A stretch of DNA of 64,000 bases from an uncultured Clostridia bacterium (GTDB taxonomy: Bacteria; Bacillota; Clostridia; TANB77; CAG-508), in NCBI GenBank assembly GCA_948852945.1, contig CAQPBJ010000005.1, positions 23,567 to 87,566 of the forward strand, in the 5' to 3' direction. Each line of letters opens with the position of its first letter. The first letter of the stretch is position 1. Positions 51,779 to 60,614 of the stretch are shown here, one piece after another. The notes under the pieces are model-generated. The model searched no databases. It was given only the letters and a program-made list of their open reading frames with translations, and had not been told where the DNA came from. The position numbers and the translations under genes are program-made.

Positions 51779-52420
51779 TTATTCATCATAGTTCAGTATA
51801 TTTTTTATTGTTTTCTTTCTTATTCTTTGAATTGCATTATCTACTGATTTTACTGGTGCATCTACTTTTTCAGCTATTTCAGTGTAACTTTCTCCGTTTG
51901 TATATCTATGTAAAACTTGTTTTTCAAAGTCACTTAATGTTTCTTCTATTCTGCCTTCTACAAAATTGTAGTATTCTTTTTTTGTTACTATATCTAGTGG
52001 GTCTTCTGATGTGTTTTCTTGTTCGAAAACTTCTAATAAACTTGTATCATCGTTTTCTTCATATGCTGCTGCGTTGAATGATAAATATGAATTAAGTGGC
52101 ATATGTTTTTGTCTCATTGATGACTTTATTGCAGTTTGAAGTTGTCTTTCTATGCAAAGATTTGCAAAGGTTTTAAAAGAGCTTTGTTTTTGAGTATCAA
52201 AACTTTTAATTGCTTTAAATAAACCTATTAGACCTTCTTGCATGATATCTTCTTTTTCGGCTCCTACTATAAAATATTTTCCAGCTTTCATACTTACTAT
52301 ATCAGTATATTTATCAAGTAAATAATTTAGAGCCTTTTTGTCACCTTTTTTAGTCATATTTATTAATTCTTCATCTTCAAGGTTTTCAAATTCTTCATTT
52401 TTGAAGTATAAATTTTGCAT
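51779..52420 (-). CDS. sigH: RNA polymerase sigma-H factor
   Basis: 213 aa. Sigma-70 family. Region 2 with KAGKYFIVGAEKEDIMQEGL and IGLFKAIKSFD, and region 4 with GESYTEIAEKVDAPVKSVDN (helix-turn-helix). Length and sequence fit SigH/Spo0H, which drives early sporulation transcription in spore-formers. It supports an active or recent sporulation programme in this organism. The tRNA-Thr follows at once. Confidence 0.92.
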   Translation of the reverse strand: MQNLYFKNEEFENLEDEELINMTKKGDKKALNYLLDKYTDIVSMKAGKYFIVGAEKEDIMQEGLIGLFKAIKSFDTQKQSSFKTFANLCIERQLQTAIKSSMRQKHMPLNSYLSFNAAAYEENDDTSLLEVFEQENTSEDPLDIVTKKEYYNFVEGRIEETLSDFEKQVLHRYTNGESYTEIAEKVDAPVKSVDNAIQRIRKKTIKNILNYDE

Positions 52421-52514
52421 TTGTTTAAACCATTCCTTTTGCTAATTTATATTTGCATTATATTTTCAAAAACTTTATATGTCAAGACTTTCGTGGTACT
52501 TTTTATATTACATT

Positions 52515-52850
52515 TTATTGTAATACATCTTTTATTGCTTCACCTATAATTTTATTTACGTCTGCCATCATAACATTAAATCGTACTTCTTTATCAAAAT
52601 ACTCTTTAACTTCAGGATTTTGAACTAATATTTGATATAGTTCTTGTAATTTTTTCATTTTTTCTTCTGTTTGTGTTTCTCCTTTAAGTGCTAATACTTG
52701 TTCTTCATATCTTATTTTTTCAAATTCATCTATTTTTGCTTTTAAATCTGCTTGTCCTCTTACTTTGTCTTTTGCCTCTTTATAATCTGTAAATTCTTTA
52801 CATTCTTTTATTGCTCTAGCTAAATTATTTACTTCGTCATATACGTTCAT
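52515..52850 (-). CDS. YlbF/YmcA family protein
   Basis: 111 aa. All-helical YlbF-like protein: VYDEVNNLARAIKECKEFTD, FEKIRYEEQVLALKGE and EYFDKEVRFNVMMADVNKII. In Bacillus, YlbF, YmcA and YaaT form a complex affecting RNase Y, competence and sporulation. Paralogs occur widely in Clostridia; which one this is cannot be decided. Length normal. Confidence 0.85.
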   Translation of the reverse strand: MNVYDEVNNLARAIKECKEFTDYKEAKDKVRGQADLKAKIDEFEKIRYEEQVLALKGETQTEEKMKKLQELYQILVQNPEVKEYFDKEVRFNVMMADVNKIIGEAIKDVLQ

Positions 52851-52865
52851 AATTTCCTCCTACTC

Positions 52866-52984
52866 GTCATAAAGTAAACTGCGTCTTGCGTTGTTACCTT
52901 TCAAATAGAATTCTTGCGAAGTACGTCAGTACGTCTCAGAATTCTATTCTCATGTGCCTAGCAATACTTGTTTCTTTTATGACT
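52866..52984. repeat. Family-2 nested-palindrome repeat, copy 2 (upstream of ylbF-like gene)
   Basis: Outer arms GTCATAAAGTAAAC / GTTTCTTTTATGAC, boxes GCGTCTTGCGTTGTT and TGCCTAGCAATA, inner arms AATAGAATTCT / AGAATTCTATT and a GTACGTCAGTACGTC centre. The boxes match copy 1 at 14226; the arms do not. Confidence 0.75.
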
Positions 52985-53002
52985 ATTATCTTTATTATTT
53001 CA

Positions 53003-53029
53003 AAAAGAGGACGGCTTAGGTCCTCTTTT
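53003..53029 (-). terminator. Terminator of the glycosyltransferase gene
   Basis: AAAAGAGGAC / GTCCTCTTTT, 7-base loop, downstream of the stop at 53066. Confidence 0.8.
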
Positions 53030-53065
53030 GTATTTTTTAATTTATATTTTTAAGTATACCCATTT

Positions 53066-54358
53066 TTAAGCGTAAGCTTGTCTTTTCTTGAATCCAAGCA
53101 GATTTGTAATTTCGTTTTCTGTATTTTTTGCTTTTTGGGCTTTTTGAGCTTGTTCTTGTGCAATTTGACGAGCTTGTCTTTCTGCCATTGTTTGGCATAT
53201 AGCTTTTTGATATGTAAAGTGTGTATCTTGAGCTATTTTGGTCCAATTATATTTGTTTTTAACATCTAATTTTGCTTGTTTTACAACATTTGCACATAGT
53301 TGTGGGTTATATAATAATGAAAGTATTGAATCTGCAAGAGAGTTAGCATTTCCTGCATAACTTTTCATTCCATTTACTCCATGTTCTACTATTTCATTTA
53401 ATCCACCTACATCTGATACTACTACTGGTATTCCTGCAAGCATTGCCTCTAGTGCAACTATTCCAAATGGTTCATATGTACTTGGGAATACTGATACGTC
53501 AGCACATTTATACATCTTACATATTGATTTATGATCTAGATATCCTGTGAAATATACTTTATTTGATATTCCTAAATAGTTTACTTGTGCTCTTAGTTCA
53601 TCAATCATTCCTCCACGCCCGGCTACTACTAGTTTTGCATCATTATATCCTTGTAATATTTTAGGCATTGCTGCTATTAAATTTTGTATTCCTTTTTCAT
53701 ATACTAATCTACCTGTGAATAATATTATTTTTTCATTGTCTGCTGCAAATTGTCTTCTAAATTCATAATCTCTTTCATATCCAGCAAAATTTGTTTGTGT
53801 TATTCCATTTGGAACAACGTTTATTTTTTCATATGGCAATCCAAATAGTCTTTGTAATTCACTTTTCATATAATTGCTGTTTACTATTACTTCTGTTGAT
53901 TCATATGTTAACATCCATTCTGTATCATTTATATATCTTTGAGTTTCATCATGTATACCACTGTTTCTTCCTGCTTCTGTTGCATGAATTGTAGATACTA
54001 TTGGTATATCATATGATTGCTTTAATGCTTTAGCTGCATTTGCTACTAGCCAATCATGTGCATGTATTACATCAAATTTTCCTTCTTGATTTATTATTTC
54101 ACTTGCTTTTGCTATCATGTTAAAGTTTAGTTGCATTATCCAATCTATAAAATTATTAGGGCTTATCATGTAATTATCTACTCTATATACTTTTACTCCG
54201 TTATCATCTTCAAAATAAGACATATCTCCATCTCTGTAGGTTACAACTGTTACATCATGTCCATCTTTTATTAGTCTATGTGACAAATCGTGTACAACTC
54301 TTGCTATTCCTCCTACTATTCTTGGTGGATACTCCCATGATAACATTAATATTTTCAT
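53066..54358 (-). CDS. GT4 glycosyltransferase (glycogen synthase-like)
   Basis: 430 aa. GT-B fold, family 4. N-terminal glycine loop MKILMLSWEYPPRIVGGIAR, HAHDWLVANAAKAL, then ILFTGRLVYEKGIQNLIAAM and the nucleotide-sugar site VFPSTYEPFGIVALEAMLAG (E-x7-E). A glutamine and alanine-rich coiled tail follows (MAERQARQIAQEQAQKAQKA). Start ATG 54358. It is divergent from DUF4912 and the GH57 branching enzyme; with them it forms an alpha-glucan synthesis locus. The sugar donor is inferred. Confidence 0.85.
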   Translation of the reverse strand: MKILMLSWEYPPRIVGGIARVVHDLSHRLIKDGHDVTVVTYRDGDMSYFEDDNGVKVYRVDNYMISPNNFIDWIMQLNFNMIAKASEIINQEGKFDVIHAHDWLVANAAKALKQSYDIPIVSTIHATEAGRNSGIHDETQRYINDTEWMLTYESTEVIVNSNYMKSELQRLFGLPYEKINVVPNGITQTNFAGYERDYEFRRQFAADNEKIILFTGRLVYEKGIQNLIAAMPKILQGYNDAKLVVAGRGGMIDELRAQVNYLGISNKVYFTGYLDHKSICKMYKCADVSVFPSTYEPFGIVALEAMLAGIPVVVSDVGGLNEIVEHGVNGMKSYAGNANSLADSILSLLYNPQLCANVVKQAKLDVKNKYNWTKIAQDTHFTYQKAICQTMAERQARQIAQEQAQKAQKAKNTENEITNLLGFKKRQAYA

Positions 54359-54422
54359 TCTTTTCTATAGCCCCTTTCGTTTTTTATAAATTTTTTCTTA
54401 TGTATTTTTTCTCTCTTTAGGT

Positions 54423-54451
54423 ATTGTATATAATAAAAAAATAAATGTAAA
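54423..54451 (-). promoter_or_regulatory. Promoter of the GT4 gene
   Basis: Minus strand TTTACA, 17-base spacer, TACAAT in the divergent gap 54359-54568. Confidence 0.5.
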
Positions 54452-54500
54452 TAGAAAACGAAAAAAAAATTAATTTATCGACATTTTTTTCATTTTAGTC

Positions 54501-54529
54501 TTGTAATTTCTTTCATTTATATATATTAT
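54501..54529 (+). promoter_or_regulatory. Promoter of the DUF4912 gene
   Basis: TTGTAA, 17-base spacer, TATTAT, then the strong SD AAAGGAGGAAAAAAGG before ATG 54569. Confidence 0.6.
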
Positions 54530-54568
54530 TAATTAAGTATTATTATTTTACAAAGGAGGAAAAAAGGT

Positions 54569-55531
54569 ATGCCTAGAGCAGTAAAGAAAGAGACGGAAGA
54601 GAAGTTAAAAGAAACAAAATCAAAGGCTACTGCTAATTCAAAAAAATCTAGTGTAACAAAACAGGCTACAAAAACAAAATCTACTACTTCAGCAGTAAAA
54701 AAATCAACTACTAAAAAGGCTACTAAAGCTTCTGAAACAAAAGTTGCCAAAAAGCCAACAAAAAAAGTTAGCACATCTAAGACAAAAACTAATACTAAAA
54801 CTACTGCAAAGAAAAAAGTTACTAAAGTGCCTTCTTTAGCTACAAAAAGAAAAACTGCTACAAAAAAAGTTACAGTTGCTAAAGAAGAACAAAAAGATTT
54901 TGTTAATATTTTAGAGTATTATGATTTACCTTATCGTTACAATGAAACAGTTGTTAAAATTCTAGCTCAAACACCTAAGATTTTATTTGTTTATTGGGAT
55001 GTTTCAGATGACGATAGAGAAAAATACAAAGAAAAATATGGTGAATTTTTCTTCAATGATACTTATCCAGTTTTGATTGTTCATAATAAGACTTTTAACT
55101 ATTATCAAGAAATTGAAATTAATGATTTTGCTAATAGTTGGTACATTTCTATTAATGATTCTCGTAGTGAATATAGTGTTGAACTTGGCAGACGTTTTAA
55201 AGAATACGCTAAAAGAAATGAAGTTATGCCTCATAAAGAAGATGTTAATTCTTTAATATATGTTACTACATCAAATAATTTGATTATGCCTAATGATCGT
55301 GTTCTTCTTAATGAATTAAAACCTCAAGTTAAATATAGAAATGTAAAAACTGGTGAGGAAGCTTATAAAAACGTTAAATCTATTTTAGCTAATAATAAAT
55401 TAGTTAATTTTTATGAATTATATAAAGAACTTTATCAAGTTGAAGATTTATCAGAATTTTTAGTTTTAGGAGATTCTACTCTTGCTAATCCTACTTCGTC
55501 ATTTATGAATCCTACTTCAACTTTTAAATAA
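54569..55531 (+). CDS. DUF4912 protein with a histone-like basic N-terminal tail
   Basis: 320 aa. Residues 1-105 are a low-complexity Lys/Thr/Ala/Ser tail (for example TTKKATKASETKVAKKPTKK), resembling histone H1-type or nucleic-acid-binding tails. From about residue 110 comes the DUF4912 domain: FVNILEYYDLPYRYNETVVK, PKILFVYWDVSDDDREKYKE, and the SWYISINDSRSEYSVELG strand set. The domain is commonly next to GH57 DUF1957 genes, as here, but its function is unknown. The tail's DNA sequence is codon-native, not a repeat expansion of one unit. Confidence 0.85.
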   Translation: MPRAVKKETEEKLKETKSKATANSKKSSVTKQATKTKSTTSAVKKSTTKKATKASETKVAKKPTKKVSTSKTKTNTKTTAKKKVTKVPSLATKRKTATKKVTVAKEEQKDFVNILEYYDLPYRYNETVVKILAQTPKILFVYWDVSDDDREKYKEKYGEFFFNDTYPVLIVHNKTFNYYQEIEINDFANSWYISINDSRSEYSVELGRRFKEYAKRNEVMPHKEDVNSLIYVTTSNNLIMPNDRVLLNELKPQVKYRNVKTGEEAYKNVKSILANNKLVNFYELYKELYQVEDLSEFLVLGDSTLANPTSSFMNPTSTFK

Positions 55532-55536
55532 AATTT

Positions 55537-55580
55537 GGCAAAAGCTAATGTTTTACATTTTTTATTGCTTTTGCCTTTTT
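55537..55580 (+). terminator. Terminator-like hairpin between DUF4912 and GH57 genes
   Basis: GGCAAAAGC / GCTTTTGCC with a T-rich loop and TTTTTAG after it. It may attenuate rather than end transcription, since the GH57 gene follows 39 bases later. Confidence 0.7.
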
Positions 55581-55618
55581 AGTTTTGCTTAGCAAATATT
55601 TTACAAAAAGGAGACTAT

Positions 55619-57208
55619 ATGGATAAAAATAAAGGATACGTAACTTTTATACTTCATGCACATTTGCCTTTTATTCATCATCCTGAAAGTGATGATTATT
55701 TAGAAGAGCAATGGCTTTTTGAAGCTATATCAGAAACATATATCCCACTTTTACTTAATTTCAAAAAGCTTGAAGAAGAAAATGTTAAATTTAGACTAAC
55801 TATGACTATGACTCCTCCTCTTCTTTATATGCTTGATAATAAATTGTTACAACAAAAATATATTAATTATTTGAAAAAACATATTGAGCTTTCTGAAAAA
55901 GAATTAAAAAGAACTACTTATGATGAAAGAGTTCATAATTTAGCTCAATATTATTATGATAGATATTCTAATGATTTACATGTTTTTAAAGATGTTTATG
56001 ATTGCAAATTAATTGATGCTTTTAAACATTTTCAAGATGCTGGTTTCTTAGAAATAATTACTTGTGGTGCTACACATGGATATTTTCCAATTTTATATGT
56101 TACTCCTCAAACAGTTCGTGCTCAGATTGCTGTTGGTGTTCAAACTTATAAAAGATTTTTTGGAAGACAACCTCGTGGTATTTGGCTTCCTGAATGTGGT
56201 TATGTTCCTGAAGCTGATCAATATTTAAAAGAATTTGGAATCGAATATGCTATAGTTGAATCACATGGTATTTTATACGCTGATCCTGCTCCTCTTTATG
56301 GAACTTTTGCTCCTATCACTTCTCCTGGTGGATTAACTTGCTTTGGTCGTGACATGGAATCTTCTAAACAAGTTTGGAGTTCTATTTGTGGTTATCCTGG
56401 TGATTTTAATTATAGAGAATATTATAGAGATATTGGTTATGATTTAGATTATGATTATGTTAAGCCTTACATTGCATCTAATGGTGCTCGTGTTCATACT
56501 GGTATCAAATATTATAGAATCACTTCTAAATCTGGTGATAAAGATTATTATAATGTTCAATGGGCTATGGATACTGCTGAAAAACAAGCTGGACATTTCT
56601 TAGATTCTAGAACAGCTCAAATTGATATGCTTTCTAAATTTATGGATGTTCCTCCTGTTGTTGTTTGTCCTTATGATGCTGAACTTTATGGTCATTGGTG
56701 GTATGAAGGTCCTTATTGGTTGTATATTTTATTTAAAAAGATTTATTATGATGATTGTAATTTTACTTTAATTACTCCTGGTGATTATATCGATAGACAT
56801 CCTCATATTCAAGTTTCTACTCCTTGTCGTTCTAGTTGGGGGGCTAACGGTTATAGTGAAGTATGGCTTAACCCTACTAATGACTATGCTCATCGTCATC
56901 TTCATAAAGCTGGTAATAGAATGGTTGAACTTGCTAATATGTTTCCTGATGAAAATGATGGCGTTAGAAAAAAGGCTTTAGATCAATGTGCTCGTGAACT
57001 TTTGCTTGCTCAAAGTAGTGATTGGCTTTTCATTATTACTAATGGTACTATGGTTGATTATGCTAAAAAACGTATTAAACAACATATTGGACGTTTTACA
57101 AAATTGTATTATCAAATTAAGAATGACAAGATTGATGAGAAGTTTGTCGATGACATTTATTCTCAGGATTTAGTTTTTAAAGATATTGATTATAGAATTT
57201 ATAAATAA
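55619..57208 (+). CDS. GH57 family 1,4-alpha-glucan branching enzyme (DUF1957)
   Basis: 529 aa. GH57 (beta/alpha)7 barrel: FILHAHLPFIHHPESDDYLE near residue 10, the nucleophile motif GIWLPECGYVPEADQYL (Glu in LPECGY) near residue 185 and the acid/base region VVCPYDAELYGHWWYEGPYW (Asp in YDAELYGHWW) near 350. The DUF1957 C-terminal domain carries LAQSSDWLFIITNGTMVDYA. Branching enzymes make alpha-1,6 branches in glycogen. Its partners are the GT4 and the debranching enzyme. The stop codon lies in the outer arm of repeat copy B. Confidence 0.93.
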   Translation: MDKNKGYVTFILHAHLPFIHHPESDDYLEEQWLFEAISETYIPLLLNFKKLEEENVKFRLTMTMTPPLLYMLDNKLLQQKYINYLKKHIELSEKELKRTTYDERVHNLAQYYYDRYSNDLHVFKDVYDCKLIDAFKHFQDAGFLEIITCGATHGYFPILYVTPQTVRAQIAVGVQTYKRFFGRQPRGIWLPECGYVPEADQYLKEFGIEYAIVESHGILYADPAPLYGTFAPITSPGGLTCFGRDMESSKQVWSSICGYPGDFNYREYYRDIGYDLDYDYVKPYIASNGARVHTGIKYYRITSKSGDKDYYNVQWAMDTAEKQAGHFLDSRTAQIDMLSKFMDVPPVVVCPYDAELYGHWWYEGPYWLYILFKKIYYDDCNFTLITPGDYIDRHPHIQVSTPCRSSWGANGYSEVWLNPTNDYAHRHLHKAGNRMVELANMFPDENDGVRKKALDQCARELLLAQSSDWLFIITNGTMVDYAKKRIKQHIGRFTKLYYQIKNDKIDEKFVDDIYSQDLVFKDIDYRIYK

Positions 57209-57435
57209 GATTGTTATATTTAAAAATAAATAGAAATAAAAGTAGAGATACTAATTAAAAAATGCGCTAGCGACCAAACGTAAGCAAATGAAATTTGCTG
57301 AAGTGCGAATTTGAGCAATCTACAATATAAAAACGGAGTTTTTTATTCGGAGATTGCGAAGAGCAAATTTTTAAATTAGTATCTCTACTTTTATTTCAAA
57401 TATATTAATACTTATATAACAATCTTATTTATAAA
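57198..57435. repeat. Family-1 nested-palindrome repeat, copy B (between GH57 and ytxC)
   Basis: Outer arms of 22 bases pair perfectly (57198-57219 with 57414-57435) and include the GH57 stop codon. Inner arms AAATAAAAGTAGAGATACTA / TAGTATCTCTACTTTTATTT enclose the same core as copy A (GCGCTAGCGACCAAACG at 57264, the AAAAACGGAGTTTTTTATTC hairpin and GATTGCGAAGAGCAAA). This accounts for most of the 305-base gap. Confidence 0.88.
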
Positions 57436-57513
57436 TCTGGTATGACAAACTCATTTTTATTTTTTTCGAATAAACTATTATAAAGTGTCAATAATATTTC
57501 GTAGGAGGATGCT

Positions 57514-58326
57514 ATGTTTTCGCTTTTTTTAGATAATTCGAAAGAAACTGATATGATTTATTCTTATTTATTAGATAATACATCTAATAATTTTACTTTT
57601 AAAAGAGAAGAAAATTCTATCGTTTTTTCTTTTTCTTCTACTTCTTCTTTTTCAGATTTTTTTGCTGACTTAATTATTGATCTTTTTGAAGAAAATTTAA
57701 TTAAAGAAATACTAGAAAAACATTATTGTTATTTTTCATATGACGAGCAATTAAACATTTTTAAAGAATCTTCTAATATAATAAAAGACAATTCTAATAG
57801 TAAACATGATTTAGTTTATTTTTCTGTTTATGATTATTTATCTTCTGAATCTTCTATGATTTTATCTGGTTTTATTAAATTTAGACTTAAAGATTATATT
57901 GAAGTTTTAGATTATTTAATCGATTTATCGGTTAATTCTTTTATTGTTAATCGCGAATACGATAGATTTATAGATTTGCTAAAGAATTATATTTCTTCTT
58001 CCGAATCTAAACTTGATATAGTCCATTTGGTTTACTTTAAAAAAGAAAGTGTATTACTTGATAATGATAAAAATGTAATTCCTTTTGATAATAATATTCT
58101 TGATGCGAAATATTTATCAGATATATCTTTTTCTTCTAATGATTTTTGTTTAAATACTTTACTTAATATTGTACCTAAAAAAATATTAGTACATTCTTTA
58201 GAAGAATCTGATGTTTTTTTAGAAACTTTAACAAAAATTTTTGGTGATAGATTATTGTTTTGTAATTCTTGCGAAATATGTGATTTTTATAAAATTCATG
58301 CTACTTCTTTAAATATTGAAAATTAG
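57514..58326 (+). CDS. ytxC: YtxC-like sporulation protein
   Basis: 270 aa, from ATG 57514 after GTAGGAGGATGCT. The YtxC signature is present: SGFIKFRLKDYIEVLDYLID and NSFIVNREYDRFIDLLKNYI, followed by HLVYFKKESVLLDNDKNVI. The protein is needed for sporulation in Bacillus relatives by an unknown mechanism. It has an acidic, Ser/Phe-rich N-terminal half. No CGG codon is in phase. It is cotranscribed or adjacent to traX-like gene through a hairpin that overlaps that gene's RBS. Confidence 0.8.
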   Translation: MFSLFLDNSKETDMIYSYLLDNTSNNFTFKREENSIVFSFSSTSSFSDFFADLIIDLFEENLIKEILEKHYCYFSYDEQLNIFKESSNIIKDNSNSKHDLVYFSVYDYLSSESSMILSGFIKFRLKDYIEVLDYLIDLSVNSFIVNREYDRFIDLLKNYISSSESKLDIVHLVYFKKESVLLDNDKNVIPFDNNILDAKYLSDISFSSNDFCLNTLLNIVPKKILVHSLEESDVFLETLTKIFGDRLLFCNSCEICDFYKIHATSLNIEN

Positions 58327-58330
58327 TTTA

Positions 58331-58396
58331 AGCTCCTTTTTCTATTGATATTTTTTATACGTAATTGATATAATATAGAAAAAATTAAAGGAGCTT
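58331..58396 (+). promoter_or_regulatory. Hairpin that pairs the SD of the traX-like gene
   Basis: AGCTCCTTT (58331) can pair with AAAGGAGCT (58387), which is the ribosome binding site of ATG 58402; a T run follows. It is either a terminator of ytxC reused as SD or a translational switch. Confidence 0.6.
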
Positions 58397-58401
58397 TTTT
58401 T

Positions 58402-59100
58402 ATGTCTTCGTTTATATTAGTTGTTATTGCTTGTATAACACTTTTTATTGGACATATTCCTTTTGCTATTCCTGATTTATCAATAGCTCATGGAATGGCG
58501 TGTATTGGAAAACTTGCTTTTCCTATATTCGCTTTTTTAGTTGCCAATAATTATTTATCTAATAAATCTAATTTTTCTAAGTGTTTAACAAGATTAATTG
58601 TTTTTGCTTTAATGGCACAGATCTTTTCTACTCTTTTATTTTTCGGAAAAATAAAAGTTTTATATTTTAATATTTTCTTTACATTAGCTTTAGGATTACT
58701 TGCTCTTAGATTTATTGATAAACTTCAAAATAGATTTATTGCTTTTTTAATTGTTGGAATAATTTCTATTTTGGCTGAAGTATTAAATTTTGATTATGGT
58801 GCTGTTGGAATATTACTTATTGTTTCTTTTTCTCTTTCAAATATTAAGCCTACTTTTAGAACTCTTTTACAAATTGCTTTATTTGTAGCTTTGTATTTGG
58901 AAAAACTTTATAGATATATTCCTACTCTTGATAATATTCGATATTTATTATTTCAAATGATGTTTTCTATAATTGGTTTACTTTTCCCTGTTTTATATAG
59001 AAGCGATAAAGATAAAAAAAATAAATACACTAAATTAATTTTTTACTGTTTTTATCCTTTACACTTTATTCTTCTTTGTGCCGTCAAATTAATTGCATAA
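58402..59100 (+). CDS. TraX-family membrane acyltransferase-like protein
   Basis: 232 aa, seven to eight membrane helices. TraX family features: HGMACIGKLAFPIFAFLVAN near residue 30 and FYCFYPLHFILLCAVKLIA at the end (YPLH motif). TraX acetylates F-pilin in plasmids; chromosomal homologs in Firmicutes have unknown roles. Native codon use. Ends in a bidirectional terminator. Confidence 0.8.
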   Translation: MSSFILVVIACITLFIGHIPFAIPDLSIAHGMACIGKLAFPIFAFLVANNYLSNKSNFSKCLTRLIVFALMAQIFSTLLFFGKIKVLYFNIFFTLALGLLALRFIDKLQNRFIAFLIVGIISILAEVLNFDYGAVGILLIVSFSLSNIKPTFRTLLQIALFVALYLEKLYRYIPTLDNIRYLLFQMMFSIIGLLFPVLYRSDKDKKNKYTKLIFYCFYPLHFILLCAVKLIA

Positions 59101-59132
59101 AAAAAGAGCCTACCTTTTAGGCTCTTTTTTTA
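59101..59132. terminator. Bidirectional terminator
   Basis: AAAAAGAGCCT / AGGCTCTTTTT with a short loop, between the converging traX-like gene and the MBL hydrolase. Confidence 0.9.
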
Positions 59133-59151
59133 TCAGTATGTTGTTGTTCTT

Positions 59152-59880
59152 TTAAAAATCTAAATTATATCCATCTTGTGGTATTATTATGTTTTCTAAT
59201 TCTATTTTTTCTAATTCTCTTCTGGTATCTTCTCTCATATGCGTTGTTACAATTATATTTTCTGGATATTTTTGGGCATATTCTTGAATATTATCTATTC
59301 CCATATGTGTTTCTATTCCTTTTGGTTTAGCACAATCTGCTATAAGAATTTTACTTTTTGATAATAGATAATCTACACCTTCGCATTTTTTAGTATCTCC
59401 TGTAAAGGCACATCTTTGATTATCTATTGTTAATATATAACCTTGTGCTTCTTTCGCATCGTGTTCTACCTTTACTGCTTCAAGGGTTAAGTCGTTTATG
59501 TATTTAGTTTCTCCTGGTAATATCTCTATATAATTGATGTTCAGCATTTCATTTACTTTTTCCCAGCTAGATGTAAAAGCTAATTCATATAAAGTTTTTG
59601 TTATTTCTTTTATTCCTTTTGGTCCAACTATATTAAGTGGTGTTTCTGTTTTTCCATAATCTATTGCTTTTTCTAATATTAAAAATGGTAAATCAAAAAT
59701 ATGATCTGCATGGTAATGTGTTATTATTACAGTTTGTATGTATTCTAATGGTTTATCTAAGTTTCTTAAAATTCTACAAATTCCATTTGGCGCATCTATT
59801 AGTATTTTTTGGTTTACTATGCTTGATGCACTGTTTTGTTTTGTTCCTATGCAACCTGTTCCTATTAATTCTACTTTCAT
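59152..59880 (-). CDS. Metallo-beta-lactamase fold hydrolase (RNase Z-like)
   Basis: 242 aa. Metal motif THYHADHIFDLPF (HxHxDH, residues 54-66), later His in KVEHDAKE, Asp in AFTGDTKKCE and the C-terminal His in TTHMREDTR. Domain layout is near RNase Z, but it is short and lacks the exosite arm, so the substrate is uncertain. Next to the SGNH hydrolase with a 10-base gap. Confidence 0.8.
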   Translation of the reverse strand: MKVELIGTGCIGTKQNSASSIVNQKILIDAPNGICRILRNLDKPLEYIQTVIITHYHADHIFDLPFLILEKAIDYGKTETPLNIVGPKGIKEITKTLYELAFTSSWEKVNEMLNINYIEILPGETKYINDLTLEAVKVEHDAKEAQGYILTIDNQRCAFTGDTKKCEGVDYLLSKSKILIADCAKPKGIETHMGIDNIQEYAQKYPENIIVTTHMREDTRRELEKIELENIIIPQDGYNLDF

Positions 59881-59890
59881 TTGTTACCTC

Positions 59891-60523
59891 TTATTTATAT
59901 ATTTCTTTTATTTTCATTGATAATTTACTTGCTAATATTCTATGACCATCTCTTGATAAGTGAATTCCGTCTTCTCCTACTTCCCAGTCTTCATTTCCCA
60001 TAAATTCACATTCGTTTCTCATTGCTATATCTTCATATATATCGTTTAATTTTTCGGATTTTTCTTTTCCACCTATAAACTTTGGATTTTCTTTTGTTAT
60101 TAATGGTGGTGCAATTATCAATAGTTTTGGTGTTGTTTGTCTGCATACTGATTTTCTTGAGATAATCTTTTTAACAAACATTTCTTCAAAAATTTCTCCA
60201 ACTTCTTTTGGATTTCTATAATAATCTGTTTTTAATTCATTTGTTCCTAACATTATTATTACCAAATCGATTGGATCGTGAGTGTCTAAACATGGTAATA
60301 AATATTCTGCCCCACTTCTGCCTTCTTTGTCTTTTCTTTTGTCTACTGATATTAGTGTTCTACTATTTAAACCTTCTTCTATTATTTCGAATTTATCTCC
60401 AAGCATCCTTTGAAGCACACCTGTCCATCTTTCTTCTTTACTAAATCTTTGATGGTCTGTCCCTGGTATATATCCCCAAGTATTAGAATCGCCGTAACAT
60501 AGAATTTTAATTTTTTCGCTCAT
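59891..60523 (-). CDS. SGNH/GDSL hydrolase
   Basis: 210 aa. Block I GDSNTWGY (catalytic Ser in GDSN), block III MLGTNELKTDY and block V VGEDGIHLSRDGHRILA (Asp and His). Cytosolic by the absence of a signal peptide. A lipase/esterase family whose members often deacetylate carbohydrates; similar proteins are annotated as arylesterases. Substrate unknown. Confidence 0.85.
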   Translation of the reverse strand: MSEKIKILCYGDSNTWGYIPGTDHQRFSKEERWTGVLQRMLGDKFEIIEEGLNSRTLISVDKRKDKEGRSGAEYLLPCLDTHDPIDLVIIMLGTNELKTDYYRNPKEVGEIFEEMFVKKIISRKSVCRQTTPKLLIIAPPLITKENPKFIGGKEKSEKLNDIYEDIAMRNECEFMGNEDWEVGEDGIHLSRDGHRILASKLSMKIKEIYK

Positions 60524-60585
60524 AATAATCTCTCCTTTTGTTTTGTTCTTCTTGTTTTTTTGTGTATTATATCATAAGAATAAAA

Positions 60586-60614
60586 AAAGAACTAGCTTAT
60601 TTTACTAGTTCTTT
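60586..60614 (-). terminator. gpr terminator
   Basis: AAAGAACTAG / CTAGTTCTTT with a 9-base loop; it overlaps the gpr stop. Confidence 0.85.
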
